From Polytrichum commune (lineage: Eukaryota > Streptophyta > Polytrichopsida > Polytrichales > Polytrichaceae): a DNA stretch of 64,000 bases. The notes under the pieces are model-generated. The model saw nothing but the letters and a program-made list of their open reading frames with translations, did not search any database and was not told the DNA's origin. The position numbers and the translations under genes were made by a program. The stretch's first letter is position 1. Each line of letters opens with the position of its first letter. This document shows, in pieces, positions 40,538-52,861 of this stretch. The stretch spans positions 33,416,001-33,480,000 of the forward strand of contig OX485804.1 in the NCBI GenBank assembly GCA_950295325.1, written 5' to 3'.

Positions 40538-41392
40538 TGAGTAGTGATATAGTGGTTTCCTTTTGGGATAGTAAAGTAGATGGAATCCAATGCAATTCTG
40601 TAGTTAATTTGGTGAGTATAGTGCAAGTGATGATGAGATTCTGATTTTCTATAGTTGAAAGTTGGCTTAGATTTGTTGCAACCTGCATTTGAGATGTTGT
40701 TACATGTTTTTTTGTGACCTATAGTCACTATAATTTTAGTTTTCTATGTAGGTACGTGTGGATTCAAGAACGGACATCAAATAGACATGTGTTTTAATGT
40801 GTTTAACTAAACTTCGTGCTCAAAATCTCATAATTATTCTAGATCCAATAGTCAACATGATTGGGGGGGGCCTACATGACCACTTAATGAACATGAGAAC
40901 TTTCATTTTGATAATGAATAAGATATTCATAGGAACTCTGAAAATTGTGAGGCAAAATGAGTATGGACAAATTGGATACGCTAATCATCTTCATTGGATG
41001 TTTCATATTGTACAAGAAGATGGGTGCAAAGAGAAGAGAGTCCAGATAACACATGTCTACCTTAATGGGGCCAGTAACGGTCCAGGGAACAAACATGAGC
41101 AAAAGCTTTCAGCTTCCATACTGTGAGGGATTGTCAGTATTTCTTAGGGTTAGAGATATAATAATAAGAAGAAAAAAAATTAAATCATTTACATTCAATA
41201 GAAAATGTCCCGGCATCATCAAAGGCACCAAAGCTACATTACTAAGCTTAATACCAGATTATGATGGCCTCACACAAGACAACAAATTGTTCAACCTTGA
41301 TCTAAACTATCAAGAACCTGGTGGGTAGGGTAAGTTTAAGGTTGGGCATCACCGTTTAACAACACCCATGCCGTTGCTGGAGATGCCCTAAC
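40538..41392. other. Non-coding DNA, no gene recognised
   Basis: AT-rich, with a G run at about 40863-40870. Frames of about 100 codons (40797-41126, 41053-41328) show no known motif and overlap each other; I do not support them as genes. Confidence 0.45.
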
Positions 41393-41395
41393 TTA

Positions 41396-41788
41396 GGGCA
41401 TGTTTGCACTAGAGGGCATTAGGCCATGGCTCTTAAGTGACCATCGTATCTCAATTTTTGGATGAGAGCATAGAGTAGCCCAGGGACTCTAGCCCAAAGT
41501 CTTTTGGAGGTCACGAGTCCTTAGTCTAAACTCAAAATATGGACGCACAATCCACCATGCCTACCTTCAAATGTTGTCTTGAGAAATTCCCCCACAAACC
41601 CGGCCAACATCGTCCATGCTTGCCATGTGGAATTATGTGTAGAATTATCATTCACTAAAAATGTTAGTGGTTGTAATCCAAAATTGTCCTCATGTAAACC
41701 TAAAGTGGGGGGTTTGTGACACTGTCAACCAATGAGAATTCAAGGATTCTCAAAAGCCATGGCCTGATGACGTTCGTGTAAATAGACC
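41396..41788. mobile_element. Tourist-like MITE 7 (393 bp)
   Basis: Begins GGGCATGTTTGCACTAGAGG after TTA and ends CGTGTAAATAGACC before TTA. The arms pair further in through AGGCCATGGCTCTT / AAAGCCATGGCCT. Confidence 0.75.
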
Positions 41789-44700
41789 TTAAGAGCAAGC
41801 CCATTGTTGTGGTTCCAGCTATGACACAAGGCTTTGGATAGTCCCAAGGAGTGCACTGTTCAAGTACTGTAAATATACACGTGCGTGCACAAAAGGGGTA
41901 TTATTTAGAACAAGCATGTACAAAATGTACGTACAAGAGACATATTGTTATTAAGCAGGAAGTAGATATACATGAGGCTGGAGATAGGGCTATAGAAAAA
42001 TATATGTAAAGTACGCGTTTACGCGTTCAAGTCGGACATGGACCAAGAATCATGCGTTTTTTCATCCACTAAGTAACGACTTTATAACTAAAAATCCATA
42101 ATTTGATATTATACATATAATAGGGCCATATTTTTGCATTTCCAAACATTTGTACACATGTTATATACAATTTTTGTATTTGTTTTTGGACCCTTGTGTA
42201 CGTATGGAAATGTATTTTGAAACAATGACATTTGTAAGTATATTGCTTGATTTTAGCAAAAATAAATTGTATACATGGGTATTTTAATAAGGGGCATGCA
42301 CGCACGTGATGCTTGGTTTTAATGAATAGTGCACTCCCTGAGTGGATAGTCCAAAACATCACTCAACTCTTTGGTTGCGTTCCGTGAACCAGGTATCGGA
42401 CGAGCATAATACTCCTTTATTTGTGGTATTCCCTGTTTATGGGGAGCATTCATGGCATGCCTTACAGAGTTTTTGATAAGTAATAATAATGTATCATAGT
42501 TTTTCAATCGCAACCTCTTTCTTTAGAAAGAAACCATCATCTAGTTGCTTAGTAATGTTGTGTCCCATCCTAGGTTAATCAAGTTGATCACATGTGACAC
42601 GAGTGTTGCGAATTTGTCTTGTTTTCGGAACCACCTATATTTCTCTATGATCGCTATGGATTAGGTGTTGGATTCTTTTGAGGAGTAATTCACCATGCAA
42701 GTAAGGTGGTACTTTCACATTCTTCAAGGTGAGTTTCCGAAAATAAGCAAGGGACATTATGGCTCGTTGGGCACTTTACATCAACAAGGCAGTCTCGAAA
42801 GCTTCACGGTGTGATGAGAGATGGACAAAGAGTCGCATTTTCGCACGGCAAGTGGCCCTTAAGTTCTGGAGAAAAGCATGGAATTGAACTTTTGCTCTTG
42901 ATAACTGAACTCCAGAAAAGGGCTCTAAAGAATTTTGTCAAAATATAGCACATCGTTTGTGGACTCCTTTTTTTTTTTGTTCTTTTCTTTTTTGAGACAG
43001 AAGGCCAACCCAACCAACACCAAGAATGAATACCACAAAAGGAGTGGACTCCTGTTCAAGGGCCACCCAATTCCGGTGATCGTAAAGAATCATCCTCCGG
43101 TTCATAGCACTAGGAGGGAGACCTTTTGATCACTCGATCATGACACAAAACTCGTCCTTGTTATGGGCAAGTGATCCAAAGGCATTCCCTTCTTCTAGTG
43201 ATTTGTGTTTATTCTTTTGTTTTGCCATATATGGAAGTCGAGTCATGATCTTGGGTCAAAGCATGGTAAAGTGAACACAAAAATGTGTCTTGTCACTTTA
43301 GAAGAGTCAAAAACCACATTTCCTAGTTATATAGTTCAAAATAATAATTATACTTCATGTTAAGGTTACCAAATAGGTGTGTCATGATGTTTTCATAGAT
43401 ATTTTTGCAATCTACATGATATAAGTATTACTAGAAGTAGGTTCTAAAGTGTGTAGAATTTATTTCTATAATTGTCAAATTTCAGAAAGTAAGAGTGAAA
43501 TAGACCTTAAGAAGATGTATGTTGTTTCAAAATATGTGGTGTATTAACATACAACATGGTGTTGTCAAGTACCTTAACTACACACATAAATCATAATAAT
43601 ATATTGAATTGAAGTTGCTTTATCCTTTGTCCACTGCTAAATTTAGTATGTACCTCATACATGTTTCCAAAACCATAATGAGGAACAATTTTTTATTTTA
43701 TTATTATGTTTGGTTCAAACCTATTGGAGGGCCTCGAGATGACATGTTGTAGAGAATTGAGCCCACTTCCTTATTATATATAAAAAGTGTATCACAATGG
43801 AAGCGCATACCACTATTCTTGTTCACTTTACCATGTTTGACTCTATTTGTCATGCAAATGATGTGTCGTATTTTGGAATAGGTATAATTAGTCAAGCCAC
43901 ATTGACTCAGTTGACACAATTGACACAACTGATTTTCCTTAGAAAATCATCAAAATTTGAGCTTTGAAAACAATTTATGTCCTAGACATAAAATCAAAAA
44001 AGCATTACGTCCCAATATGGATTCAATCAAATCATAGATGAAAGATGAACAACTCTAATGAAGGAGTTTGCACATGGTCCTTTGATTGTGCTACAAATTC
44101 ATGGTGTGGGGTGGTTATCAAGGGGACAAGTGATGAAGCGAATGGGACTATGCAACCACGACTTGTGAATGGTTCAACATTGGGCCATGCTTACACAAAC
44201 ATTAAACCACTTGTGCCTCCTACTGTAGGAGGCACAACTCAAGCCTTTTTGTGGTCGACACTCATATGGTTCCAAAGATACCGCAAAAGTCTACGTGACA
44301 ACAACGTCTAAATATGTATATTCCAAACTCCTACTCTTGTGCAATCCACACATTTAAGTGGCCCCTCAACCAATGAAGTCCATACTTTAATTTAGCATCC
44401 TTCCCATATGAAGAAGCTACGAGACCAATTCCACAAGGTTTGAATGTGATTTGGAGTGAAATTTGTGATGCCATGGTGTAAAGTTGAAGTTCTTTTAGAG
44501 GTCATTGATGGAGTGTTTGGTGCATCAAGTTCACCATGTGTTTGGACAACTCTTCTTGACTATGGTAGGCTTAGGCTTGATAGGAATAAAACTCTGAAGG
44601 ATTTCCACAAAGTTTCATGGGTTGCTTGCTTGCATAGCATTTTGTAGCACTCCCAACATATGAGTCTTAGGCAATCATCCCGCATCAGTAAGAGGACAAT

Positions 44701-46301
44701 GTAAATCTATCAATGTGGTAGGGTGGCAGATTTTTAACTACACATGATATTTGTGCATAACTCATAGGTTTGCAGTGCAATGTTCTTATTCTTATTTTAC
44801 ATGGGATGCTAGATACTTTTTATGTATCATTCATATGTTTTTGCTACAAACTCAACAGATTCAATTGCATGAGGTAACCAAAAGTGCGACGACCAAGGGA
44901 AAGCACCCATCACGGGTCCCAAAGGGACATCAAAGCAATCATACCCATTCTAGGCCTTTCCTTGCAAGTATTTACATGGTTGTTTGTAGCAACAATAAGA
45001 CCTTTGATACACCAAAAAAATTCAATATAAGGATACTAGACAATTGATTGTGTCTAAGAGAGGCTTGATAGATTCTACAACCCCTCCAGCCATGGGATGG
45101 GGATTGTTTTTATTTTATTTATTTTCACTTAAGGGCCTTTTTGAGGGGTGTTTTAGGATCTTATGTGGTTGTATTTTACTAGCTTGGACCCATGCCATCC
45201 TTGCACGGGTGCATATCAATCCCATACGAGCCCAACCATATGCGCATGCCCTTGCATACTCGCCATATGGATGTATGCCCATGCTCGTAGGCCCCTCATG
45301 ACCCCCCTGGCATCGTCAATGGAGTTCCTTAAGAAAAGTTATAACAACAATAAGTTTCTTTTCTTCTAATCATGTTGTCTCACTTTATCACGTTGTCCAT
45401 GCCACATCACCACCATGGCTCCATGCCTTGCGCTTCCCCTTAGTTTCCCCCACCATGCTCACCTTTTTGCACTTGTAGTCCCCCAATTTTCTATATTTGT
45501 TCCATGTTTCTTGTGTGACATGTTTGTTATGGGGAGGAAAGTTTGAATGTGTGGCCCATTTTCTTTGAAAAACTAGTTGGACATGTGTCCATCTTTCGTA
45601 GACTCCCACCACCACAATCTCAAGCTCCATTGTACACAAATCACGAGGCCGTTTGCAACTAGGCTCACAAGATCGAAATCTTGGTATGTCTACGGCTGTA
45701 TACGAAAATGCCAAAGAATTACTCCTAGAAATTTTCCGAACCAAATCTCAAATTGTCATGAATCGTCAGATTCCAATGACAATGCGCCAAAAGAAGATCT
45801 CCCCTCCCCCACCATCAATTACGTTGACTCTAAAACTCAAAACGGTTACTAAACTTTGAGCATGTAATCCAGTCTCTTTTAAACATATTACATCGTTGTG
45901 GTGTCTATTCTTAAAAATTCTTAAATAGTGCTCAAATGTAGGTGTCCGATTAAGATAAGTAACCGAATTAGGCCCGCTTATCGTGGGGAGGACAAAGGGC
46001 AGGAATCAAATCCCGTGAGGCTCCACATCATGCAATGGTGTGGCCTGGCCTGGCCTTGTGTTGCCTTTGATCAAATGTTGCAGAAGCATATCTTGACTTA
46101 ACTTGTTGCATGTCCTGACTCCCTCTGCCTGAGGAGCCTGTGGCTGAGTATATATCATGCTTGCTTAGTTCATTCATTCATTACTTATTATGGCTGCCAT
46201 TCACCACCTCATTCATACATTGTTAATGGGCTCACGACTTTCCTGCCCATGCAAGATCGTGCGCACAGAGAGAGAGAGAGCCTCTCATTCATTTCACCAT
46301 T
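41789..46301. other. Non-coding DNA, no gene recognised
   Basis: About 4.5 kb of AT-rich intergenic DNA with T and A runs (42968-43000) and a short AG run (46267-46280). No reading frame carries a recognisable domain, and no RNA gene was seen. Confidence 0.5.
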
Positions 46302-47033
46302 GAATGCTCTTCAATATTAATTATGCCCCTTGGAGATTACGTTTTTGGGTTGATTTGATACCGGAATCAGGTTTAAAGACCCCAAACTACACTAATACAA
46401 GAGATTTAGTGTTTGATTATATTTAGTGTTGTTACCACCCTACCCTGCTCAACACTAATTTTCAGTTCCTTGACAATTAGTGTTAGACATAATGTGTTGC
46501 TACCTTCTCTATTGTCACCTCCCTTGTTGTATCCCTTTTTTTCATATCTTTAGTAACACCAACTTTAAACATGTGACTGCCACATATTACTATAGTTGAT
46601 ATTTAGGGTTTGAGTTTACATTGAATGCTTTGCAATATTATGCACCTTGGAGATTACTTTTTGGGGTTGATTTGACACCGGAATCAGGTTTACAGACCCC
46701 AAACTACACTAAACAAGAGATTTAGTGTTTGATTATATTTAGTGTTGTTACCACCCTACCCTGCTCAACACTAATTTTCAGTCCCTTGACAATTAGTGTT
46801 AAACATAAATGTGTTGCTACCTTCTCTATTGTCACCTCCCTTGTTATATCATTTTTTTCATACCTTTACTAACACTAACTTTAAACATGTGACTGCCACA
46901 TATTACTATAGTTGATATTTAGGGTTTGAGTTTACAGTTAATGTTTGTTACTTGCTATCATAGGGTTATTGATAGTTAGTGCATGTGTTCGTATTTAGTG
47001 TATCAAACACTAAATATCCTATTTAGTGTAGTG
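46302..47033. mobile_element. CACTA-like foldback element with tandem duplication
   Basis: The unit starting near 46702 ends at 47033 with the inverse of CACTACACTAAATAGGATAT, identical to the start of the 52141 copy, and contains TTTAGTGTTTGAT arms at both ends. A segment of about 317 bp that includes the start of the element and its flank (TTGATTTGACACCGGAATCA) is duplicated in tandem at 46302-46618 and 46619-46935. The CACTA start suggests a relation to CACTA elements, but the small size and lack of genes make it a MITE-type repeat. Confidence 0.75.
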
Positions 47034-48865
47034 TACTTGAGGCCATTTGAGATGAAATGGCAGCAAACCTAGAGGGGATCGAGTTTTTATGTTGGATGGA
47101 TGGGAGGTATGCTCGTATATTATGATTTCCTCTCTCCGATCCACCGTCATCTTGTCAATTTGACTTACACACATAAACTGACTTGGGTACTTGAAATCTA
47201 AATATCTACGTTGTACATGGGTCTTAAATAGCCCACTTCTCCTAGGATATGAAACATGTGATTAGTACAAGATGGTTGGCAAATCCAAGTCAAGGCCATA
47301 GCCACTCTCCTCCCAATTTTCTTAGCTCATATCAATATCTTATCCCATTATCAAAGTGAAGATCCTCGGTGCTCCTTAAAAGGTTGTATAAGTTCCCCCT
47401 GATTATGTTGTTATAGAGCGTGGAATGATTATCATGATTTGACATGCTATCCAATCTTCTTTTAACACATACATGTCTTTTTGATATGTGTTCTTGGAGC
47501 CACATCAAACTACATACCATTTACATGATGGTGTACCAATAAGGAAAGTAACCGAGTAAGGGTTGTCCACGTTACATTGTTATATGCAATTAGGTTGGGA
47601 ATAGGTTGCCTCTTTATCCATGGAAATGACCTTGGGTCAAAACGTGATCGCAAAAACTTCAAATTTTGTCTATTCATGCAAATCACAACCATGGTTTAAA
47701 AAAACATTGTTTGTGTTTTCATACTATGGTAATAAATATCCAAAGATAGTATGGAACATTGATAATGTAGTGTGGCACAACCTAGTTGCACATATCAGTG
47801 TAGAAATCTCAAAGGGAGGCCACCAAATTGAAAGGGTTTTTTATCCTTCTAAAATTGCAAATAAGGGTTTCTAATAAGCTTCCATAAATAACCCTTTATT
47901 GTCACATGGTGCATTCCAATGAACTTGAAACATTCATATTACCTTTGGTGTCAAGGGCAATGAGCCCATCCCCATATCACCGACATAGTTTGTGATCAAC
48001 CACTTGTATGTGGAGACCAACTCCATTATGAAGATATGGGAACAAAAATCTCTTTGTCTAATTCTTTTTTTGAGATAGTCTAGCAGTCGCATAGTTGAAC
48101 CTCCCAAGTTGGGACAATTAATGGACATCTTTACTCCTTCTAAATTGGGATGGAGGGATGAGTGAGGAAGTATAAAAAAAACTAAATATACATATATTTA
48201 GAATACACATGTAACAATTTATAGATTCCAAACTTGGATTCATATGCCTATTCTAGAGGTGGTTAAAGTTCATTGACTGGATGATGAGTATCTCTCAATG
48301 AGCTTAAGTGTCAAGCTTGAAACATTTTTGGTTTGAAGTGTTGCCATCACTATTAATAATGGCTTATCCATGCAATGGGCAACATCCAAGGCATGAAGAT
48401 TTGCTTTCCTCCTTTAACTCTTAATGACCTTCTACAAGCTTCAAAGCAAACTTTAGTGCATCATTCTCTTTCAAATTATAATAAAATTGAAGAAGACTTG
48501 CACCTATCTATTTTTGAAGCATTGATGGATTTTCATGATGAGTGGGGGCCCTAGATGAAGACATGAAGTGGCTCCATGGTAGCTTCCATATTTGAAGATG
48601 GGGCTCCCAATGGCAATAAAAGGGTTAAGCTTTCAACCCACTCTAAAAGTTTGAAGTAATTTAATTTGTACGGTAGACAAGTCCTATTCATGCATCAACC
48701 TTATGTAACCACTAAGTATGGGTGCAAAATGGTTTAAGATTCTCCTAAAACAAACACTTCAAGTATTATTTTTAAGGATCAACATAACAACTCATTGGTT
48801 GGGATAGCTAAAACGTTGATAAACTATTGTTATGTGCATGGGTTTGGTTGATAGTTGAGGAGAAA
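47034..48865. other. Non-coding DNA, no gene recognised
   Basis: Bases 47063-47110 (TCGAGTTTTTATGTTGGATG) recur at 53226-53250, so a dispersed repeat extends beyond the foldback element. Nothing else could be identified. Confidence 0.5.
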
Positions 48866-48868
48866 TAA

Positions 48869-49325
48869 AGGCCATTTTACACACATGACCAAGGGTTGTG
48901 AAAAAGAACAATTTGAGGATATCTTGCGGTCATGGTTAGTGGTCCTAAATCACTTTTTTAAAAGCTCGGTCACAATGCAAAGCAAACTTAGACCAAATGT
49001 AGTGTTCTGAGTAAAAATGATCGATAACTAAAACTAGGTATTTAGTAATAAATTTTACTACAAAAAAAACTTGACATGATTACCTTCATTTTTTGCTAAA
49101 AACAACTATTTGGGTTGTCTTGCCACAACATCTAGGTGATCACCAAACAATTTCCACTTCTAGATTTGAAAGGTTCCATATGAATTTATCATACATTTTA
49201 AACATGGTCGACCATATTTCTGGTGACATTGTGTAAAGCAAAGTGAAACCACCACTCGTTTCTAAACCAATAAGGGAATCTAAAAACTGTGATCATGTTT
49301 CAAGGTCACTTGTGTAAATATGCCC
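48869..49325. mobile_element. Tourist-like MITE 8 (457 bp)
   Basis: Begins AGGCCATTTTACACACATGA after TAA and ends TCACTTGTGTAAATATGCCC before TAA. The arms are imperfect but share the TTTACAC core of the family. Confidence 0.75.
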
Positions 49326-51540
49326 TAAACTCATGGAAAGAAAGAAATGCATGCATTGTCTATTGGACACCATGGTCTTAACAACATGGTTACAAACAAG
49401 TGCTTTGTTAAATGAACATGCCTAATCTAGACCACTCATAGATGGGTCTTGCCAAATTTTACAACCATTTTGTTCGAAACTGTGTTGTTTGGAACCAAGT
49501 TTAGATTTGCATTAGTGTATGAAGACTCTAAAATCCCTTAACAAAACAATCATCTATTAATGTCCCTCAATTCCAACCTCGTCTAAGCAGAGATTAAAAC
49601 CAAGAGATTAGTGTAGATGGTAGGATGTGCACAAAAACCTACACCATGATCAATACAACATGAATGGGCTCTCATTCACATTGGTGCTTAATTGTTTCTT
49701 TATTTTCTACACAAGTGCGTCTTACTTTGTTTATGGTCGTTAGTATCACCGGCTCAATAGTGTCACATATCCTACATTGAAGCCTATGTATAGGTTACAC
49801 TAATGACATAGATTAAAGTAAGACCGGAGCCAAAGCAAGGTCAATGGGCTTATTGTACTCGGTTGTATCAGTGGAATCATGAGCCGAAAATTTTAAAATT
49901 TTAAAACAACACAGGAAAAAATTATGTTCCAATAAGTGAGTATATTGTTGTAATTCTAGTAATGAAATAAATAAGCATCATGGATTAACATCGGGGATGT
50001 CTTCCACATGTGGTGTAAGTTGTCACCCCACTCCTTACCTCACTCCTCCATTCTCACCCCTTACACTAAATGTGAGATTGTGAAGAGCTATTCAATTTTT
50101 TTTAAAATTACATGTGTTCATAAATAGTGTCATGTTGACAATTTATGGACTTGACATTTCTAGGGTTATAGACAATTCAATGTACTCCTTCTTAACTATT
50201 GTATGTGGCACGGAATACCAAAAACAATATGGCTCAAATGGTAGAATGAATGTGCATAAGAACTAGGAGATTTTGTGGTGATTGACTTAGCCTTCACGTG
50301 GTGGCCCGATGAAATAGTTACGTATTGGTTTGCGCCATACATGAAGCGAACCAATAGACATCAAGATGAGATTGTTTGTCAACACTAAAAGACAAGGTGC
50401 GTTAACATGTGGGAATATTCATCACGATTGTCCTCATTGATAATAGTATACTTATACTTTTCGTTGCCTCCAAGTCTAGGAGATCAAAAGCACAGGATCG
50501 TAAGCTATATGTCTACAACATGATGTCGGGAGAACTGGTTGTCCAAAAGGAGCCTTACCATTCCTAGGACCGGAAGGGTATTTTGGAGCCCTAGGTTTTT
50601 GGACCCCAACAAAAGAACCGGAACACATGAAACCAACAAGAGCATGGGCTTGACTTTTGGATTCAAGAGTGGAGTTTGGTTTCATAAATTTGGGTGGAGT
50701 ATTATCCTGCGTCAAAACCGCCAGAATTTGACTGGAAAGCGGTCTCACATTAGCTCCACTTCACTCTTTCTTTCATCCATATTCTGGATTCGGATCCCTA
50801 GTGTAAACTCCTTGCATCCCAAATCTTGCCATCAACCAATATGAATGCTCGGTTTCAAAGTCTCTTTAGTCTCGGGACCCCTCGTGTAACGGCTTGGGAT
50901 CCGTGGTCTCTATGTCAACCCATCCATCATGGATGAAGGGGCTGCAATTTGTTATTAAAAAAAAAAACCAACCCTGCAAAGATTGAGGGCCGGTTCATTC
51001 CAATTCGACACTGCTTGACTAAATCAAGGTCTTTGACTCTACTTCCAAAGTCAAATCATCTACAAACAACTAGTTACAAGCTATAATCTTGTACGGCATT
51101 TCCACCTTCGCAATGGATGAGTTAGTGTATGTAGACACCACGAGCCCCTCGCCTAGTGTAAACGCACCATATATAAGGCAATTGGCACATTAGTCCAAGT
51201 CGTGAGAAAGGCAAGCAAACCGGGATGCTTTAGCACACGGAGTCCCCATTGGCCTGCAGAGATGGTTTGCTGAGTCCCGACATTGTACACAAGAAGAAGA
51301 GGGAGGGGGGGGGGGGGGGGCTTAATTGGTTAGCTAGCGTCCTCCCTTGGAAACTGAATTGGCTTGTCGAAGAAGGAAAATGCACCACTTGGAGATGAGA
51401 CTGGACCTAGCTAGCTAACTATCTCGGTTTCCATGCATTGTTGACAACCGGTGCATGTTTGGTCCGGGAAGCTCAGCTACAAGGGAGTTGTGTCAAAGTA
51501 CTTACCTTACATTACATGTGCTTGTGGAAGTCTTTGATAC
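49326..51540. other. Non-coding DNA with a possible degraded MITE end and a G run
   Basis: GGGCCGGTTCATTCC at 50987 and TAGTGTAAACGCACC near 51154-51168 resemble the two ends of a short Tourist-like element, but without matching flanks. A long G run lies at about 51305-51320. No gene was recognised. Confidence 0.4.
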
Positions 51541-52140
51541 TAAGGGGCGGTTTACACCATAGACCATGAACTCGTCCCACGGAAGATGCCATATTCCGTG
51601 GTACGAGTTCATGGTCCGAGTTCTTAAAAAATTGACTTACAAAGCCGTTGGGCCCCTCACTAGGTGTAAACCGAATGTGGACCAAGAGGAATGACTATTT
51701 GGCAAGAAGTGGATGTGCTGATTTTTTTAATATAAGCCCAAAAAGGGCAGTTTTGGGAAAAAAAAATGAAGTTTGACCATTTTGTTGACTTCAATTTGCC
51801 TTCACTTGTCTACACATGCTTTCACTTATCTTGTCACTTAGTTTTTTCTTCTTTTCGCCTTAAAATTCAGCAAGTATGGTCAAAATGGAGGAGAGGAGGA
51901 GGAAGCTAGTCGTGCTACTAGGATTGTACATATTTTTGTACATGCTTGTGAAGAATGTTGTGGGCATTCAAACACTGATTTTGCAAGGAGAATGGGAAAA
52001 AATTGCAATTTTGAGCGTGGTTTACGAAAGCATTGGACGTAGAGAGAGGAACATATGGAGTCAAGAGAGGTCTTCTCACAACAATTTTTACAAAAAAATG
52101 AGTGATTCAATTTGTACATGTGACATGTACCTTGTGTTGT

Positions 52141-52243
52141 CACTACACTAAATAGGATATTTAGTGTTTGATTATATCTAATGTTGTTACCACCCTACCT
52201 TGCTCAACATTAAATTTCAATTCTTTGATAATTAATGTTAGAA
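52141..52243 (+). mobile_element. CACTA-like foldback element, 5' fragment
   Basis: Starts CACTACACTAAATAGGATAT followed by TTAGTGTTTGATTATAT and the GTTGTTACCACCCTACC block shared with the 46.7-kb and 62.7-kb copies. Similarity stops after about 100 bases, so it is truncated. Confidence 0.7.
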
Positions 52244-52341
52244 GATTTCCCATTGCACTTCTTTTGACTACCCTGATCTACAGGCACTAAATGACTACAT
52301 ATTTTTGTTTTTTGTTTTGCAACTATAGTTTTTAAACATTC

Positions 52342-52408
52342 TGGGGCGTGTAATGTACCGTTGGAAAGATATTTTCAAGACCTTTCCAACGGTACATTAC
52401 AAGCCCCA
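52342..52408. repeat. Long hairpin, 27-bp arms
   Basis: Left arm TGGGGCGTGTAATGTACCGT continuing TTGGAAAG pairs with the right arm ending at 52408, 26 of 27 positions matching, around a 13-base loop. Confidence 0.85.
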
Positions 52409-52861
52409 AAATTCCAAACATTGCAGTCGGTAGACCAAAAAAACAAATCTGCACTTGAATTCTTGAGTTCTAGATGTCCCGCGTTGTTTGATGAAACACA
52501 TGGAAGCCGGTTTAAGGGGTAGGGCAAGGTAGTGCTGGTATGTCTCATTGGCTATAATATAATTAAGGCACATGAAAGGCAGATTCATTAAAACATTCTT
52601 GAAATGGCATTTCTCTGACATGGGCCCTTGCCTTTTCCTACCAGACCACCTCTCTTGCTTCTCTCACCGCAAAACCCGTTGGACCATGCCAGTGCATTTA
52701 TTAGGCCTTAAGAATTATATTTTGGGGACCTCAACCTCCATGGTTCCTCTGCCATTTTTTCCTTAGTGTAAACCGAAGTTGTCCCGGGACAACTTCAAGA
52801 GCCAATCAGCTGCCTCGCAAAGCCCTGGTCCAACTTCATGGTCCATAGTGTAAATCGCCCC

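Larger units (their letters stand above)
51544..52861. mobile_element. Tourist-like MITE 9, compound (1318 bp)
   Basis: Begins GGGGCGGTTTACACCATAG after TAA and ends CTATGGACCATGAAGT-inverse through GTGTAAATCGCCCC before TGA. Further TGTAAACCGA motifs occur inside at about 51662 and 52767, so it looks like nested or fused members. It also holds a CACTA-like fragment (52141-52243) and a 27-bp-arm hairpin (52342-52408). Confidence 0.78.

Noticed and set aside
40797-41328. Two overlapping frames of about 100 codons
   Set aside because: Different frames, no motif, AT-rich intergenic composition.
50987-51168. Possible short tenth Tourist-like element
   Set aside because: Left end fits, but the right end and flanking triplets do not match.
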